NCBI RefSeq assembly: GCF_937863485.1
Contig: NZ_CALMFY010000131.1
Location: 20,562-84,561 of the forward strand
Direction of reading: 5' to 3'
Source: an uncultured Nostoc sp.
GTDB taxonomy: Bacteria; Cyanobacteriota; Cyanobacteriia; Cyanobacteriales; Nostocaceae
DNA: 64,000 nucleotides
Shown here: piece by piece, positions 62,829-64,000 of the stretch
Position numbering within the stretch: position 1 is the first letter of the stretch
How the letters are laid out: the number at the start of each line of letters is the position of its first letter
The notes under the pieces: model-generated
Told to the model about the DNA's origin: nothing
Database searches by the model: none
The model's input: only the letters and a program-made list of their open reading frames with translations
Made by a program: the position numbers and the translations under genes

Positions 62829-63692
62829 ATGACTAAGAAGACCTACCAAGATAAAGACCGTGATCTAGATGCCTTGTTGAGAGATATTGAAACGTGGTTT
62901 AGTGGACAAGGCTATCAGATACAGACCAATAAAACAGACGGAACTTGGTTCTTGCAAGCTGCAAAAACTGAGGTGTGGCGGAAAGCGGTTGGTGCATCTA
63001 GAGCATTCAACATTCTGATTCAAGGACAACCGAAAGATTTTTCTGTGGAACTCAGCACTGGAGAATGGGCATCGAATTTGACTGCTGGTGGTGTTGCGGC
63101 AGTATTGACAGGTGGTGCCACTCTGCTTGTTAGTGGTCTTGCCGCAGGCTGGTCGAAAAAGATTGAGAGTGATCTGTGGAATTTTATTGATCAGAAGGTC
63201 ATGTTTGGCGAAAAAGCTAAGTCTGTTCAAGAGTTAGTTGTTCTAAAGACTCAAAACACTTTGGAAGAAAAACTTAAGCAGCTTAAAGACGCCTATGACC
63301 AGGGTTTCATTGATGAGATTGCGTACAATGCCAAAAAGCTAGAAATTGAAGGTCAGGTGCGGGTTACTCAGCAAAATGCCGGGGCTGAAGAAAAGCTGGA
63401 AAAACTTAAGAGCTTGGTTGATGCAGGAATTTTGAGTCAAAGTGAATTTGAGATGAAGAAGGCTGAATTGATGCGAGAGCCTTCTAATTCGGAATTGGAT
63501 GCCCAGATTTCTAAGCTCAATGCTGCTCTAGCTGCCAGAATTCTGACACAAGAGGAGTACGAAAGCAAGAAAGCAGCGATTCAAAGAGAATCTGAACTTG
63601 CAGGTAAAATCAAGCAGCTTGAGAATGCTAGAGATGCTGGAATCATTACTTGTGAAGAGTTTGAGAATAAAAAATTAGCTCTGGTTGTCTAA
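62829..63692 (+). CDS. Four-repeat SHOCT-like protein
   Basis: 287 residues, ATG 62829. The N-terminal ~110 residues form a compact alpha/beta domain (LDALLRDIETWFSGQGYQIQ, TWFLQAAKTEVWRKAVGASRA, FNILIQGQPKDFSVELSTGE). A Gly-rich hydrophobic helix follows (GGVAAVLTGGATLLVSGLAAG), probably membrane-inserted. Then four SHOCT-type two-helix repeats of about 29 residues: KLKQLKDAYDQGFIDEIAY, KLEKLKSLVDAGILSQSEF, QISKLNAALAARILTQEEY and KIKQLENARDAGIITCEEF. SHOCT domains are small oligomerisation or binding modules. Function unknown; it is upstream of and convergent with psbA. Confidence 0.75.
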   Translation: MTKKTYQDKDRDLDALLRDIETWFSGQGYQIQTNKTDGTWFLQAAKTEVWRKAVGASRAFNILIQGQPKDFSVELSTGEWASNLTAGGVAAVLTGGATLLVSGLAAGWSKKIESDLWNFIDQKVMFGEKAKSVQELVVLKTQNTLEEKLKQLKDAYDQGFIDEIAYNAKKLEIEGQVRVTQQNAGAEEKLEKLKSLVDAGILSQSEFEMKKAELMREPSNSELDAQISKLNAALAARILTQEEYESKKAAIQRESELAGKIKQLENARDAGIITCEEFENKKLALVV

Positions 63693-63838
63693 AAGCCAGC
63701 AATTAAAGTAAATTGCGGCTGCGATCGCTTACTTTAACCAATATGAAATTGAATCAGACTTGCAAAGATGATGTGAGCAGTTAATTTAGATTTCATGGGT
63801 TTCAAGGATTAAAACAGCCCAATATAGGTTCAAATAAT
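63693..63838. other. Short spacer before the psbA terminator
   Basis: About 145 bp with one HIP1 octamer (63721) and no other recognised element. Confidence 0.4.
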
Positions 63839-63868
63839 AAAACGCTCCCTGTTTCCAGAGAGCGTTTT
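63839..63868 (-). terminator. psbA intrinsic terminator
   Basis: Minus-strand AAAACGCTCTCTG-GAAA-CAGGGAGCGTTTT, a 13-bp stem with one mismatch, followed by ATTATTTG; 22 bp after the psbA stop. Confidence 0.85.
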
Positions 63869-63890
63869 CGATTTAACTAAACTTTACTAT

Positions 63891-64000
<110 letters not shown>

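Overview
The window looks like chromosomal DNA of a filamentous, heterocyst-type cyanobacterium close to Nostoc. The octamer GCGATCGC (HIP1) recurs throughout. A photosystem II D1 gene (psbA) runs off the right edge. NblS-partner SipA, an SLH/OprB-type porin, a monoglucosyldiacylglycerol synthase of the Sll1377 type, PEP-CTERM proteins, DUF29 and DUF4347/DUF4114 proteins are all present. Intergenic spaces are loaded with small inverted-repeat elements and heptamer tandem repeats typical of Nostocales. No rRNA, tRNA, CRISPR array or complete transposase gene was seen. The species assignment is inference; the cyanobacterial assignment is secure.

Layout. 1-4.8 kb (minus): phosphonate cluster, with PEP mutase fused to a nucleotidyltransferase, a second nucleotidyltransferase, a 2OG-Fe(II) oxygenase and a CDP-alcohol phosphatidyltransferase; together they suggest a phosphonolipid or phosphonate-tailored product. 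4.9-10.6 kb: a glutathione S-transferase, a secreted cytokinin-dehydrogenase-like flavoenzyme, a small Cys-rich protein and an aromatic amino acid decarboxylase. 11-14.4 kb (minus): zinc alcohol dehydrogenase, a small ORF, a metallo-beta-lactamase-fold hydrolase and a short-chain dehydrogenase. 15-20.8 kb: an HpnP-type hopanoid C-2 methylase, a cyclic-peptide-type ABC exporter and an iron-uptake-type porin. 22.3-28 kb: a ribbon-helix-helix/Mop protein divergent from an orphan modA, Tat-exported PrxQ, SipA, a Spy/CpxP-like protein and a NarL-type two-component pair.

28-39 kb: macro-domain protein, voltage-gated K+ channel with a C-terminal zinc ribbon, S-formylglutathione hydrolase, a PEP-CTERM-like protein with a repeat element at its stop codon, a beta-helix/SLH protein, a frameshifted HEAT/WD40 gene, RimM, an AvtA-type aminotransferase and the glutathione-dependent formaldehyde dehydrogenase that pairs functionally with the hydrolase. 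39-44 kb: DUF29 protein, hybrid histidine kinase and a membrane GTPase. 44-46.7 kb: a small defence/toxin-antitoxin patch (DUF433-DUF5615, an AbiJ-like protein with a Cys3His N-terminus, and an antitoxin next to a Doc toxin killed by a short deletion). 46.9-52.6 kb: PEP-CTERM protein, probable EbsA, glycolipid synthase and dnaX. 53-61.3 kb: a giant DUF4347/DUF4114 secreted protein, then two paralogous N-domain proteins, the second carrying TPRs and a CHAT domain whose catalytic histidine position is arginine. 61.9-64 kb: recR without a normal start codon at the expected place, a four-repeat SHOCT-like protein and psbA.

Best candidates for something new: the RHH-Mop regulator with modA, the N-domain/pseudo-CHAT pair, the phosphonate cluster with two nucleotidyltransferases, and the compact 44-46.7 kb defence patch.
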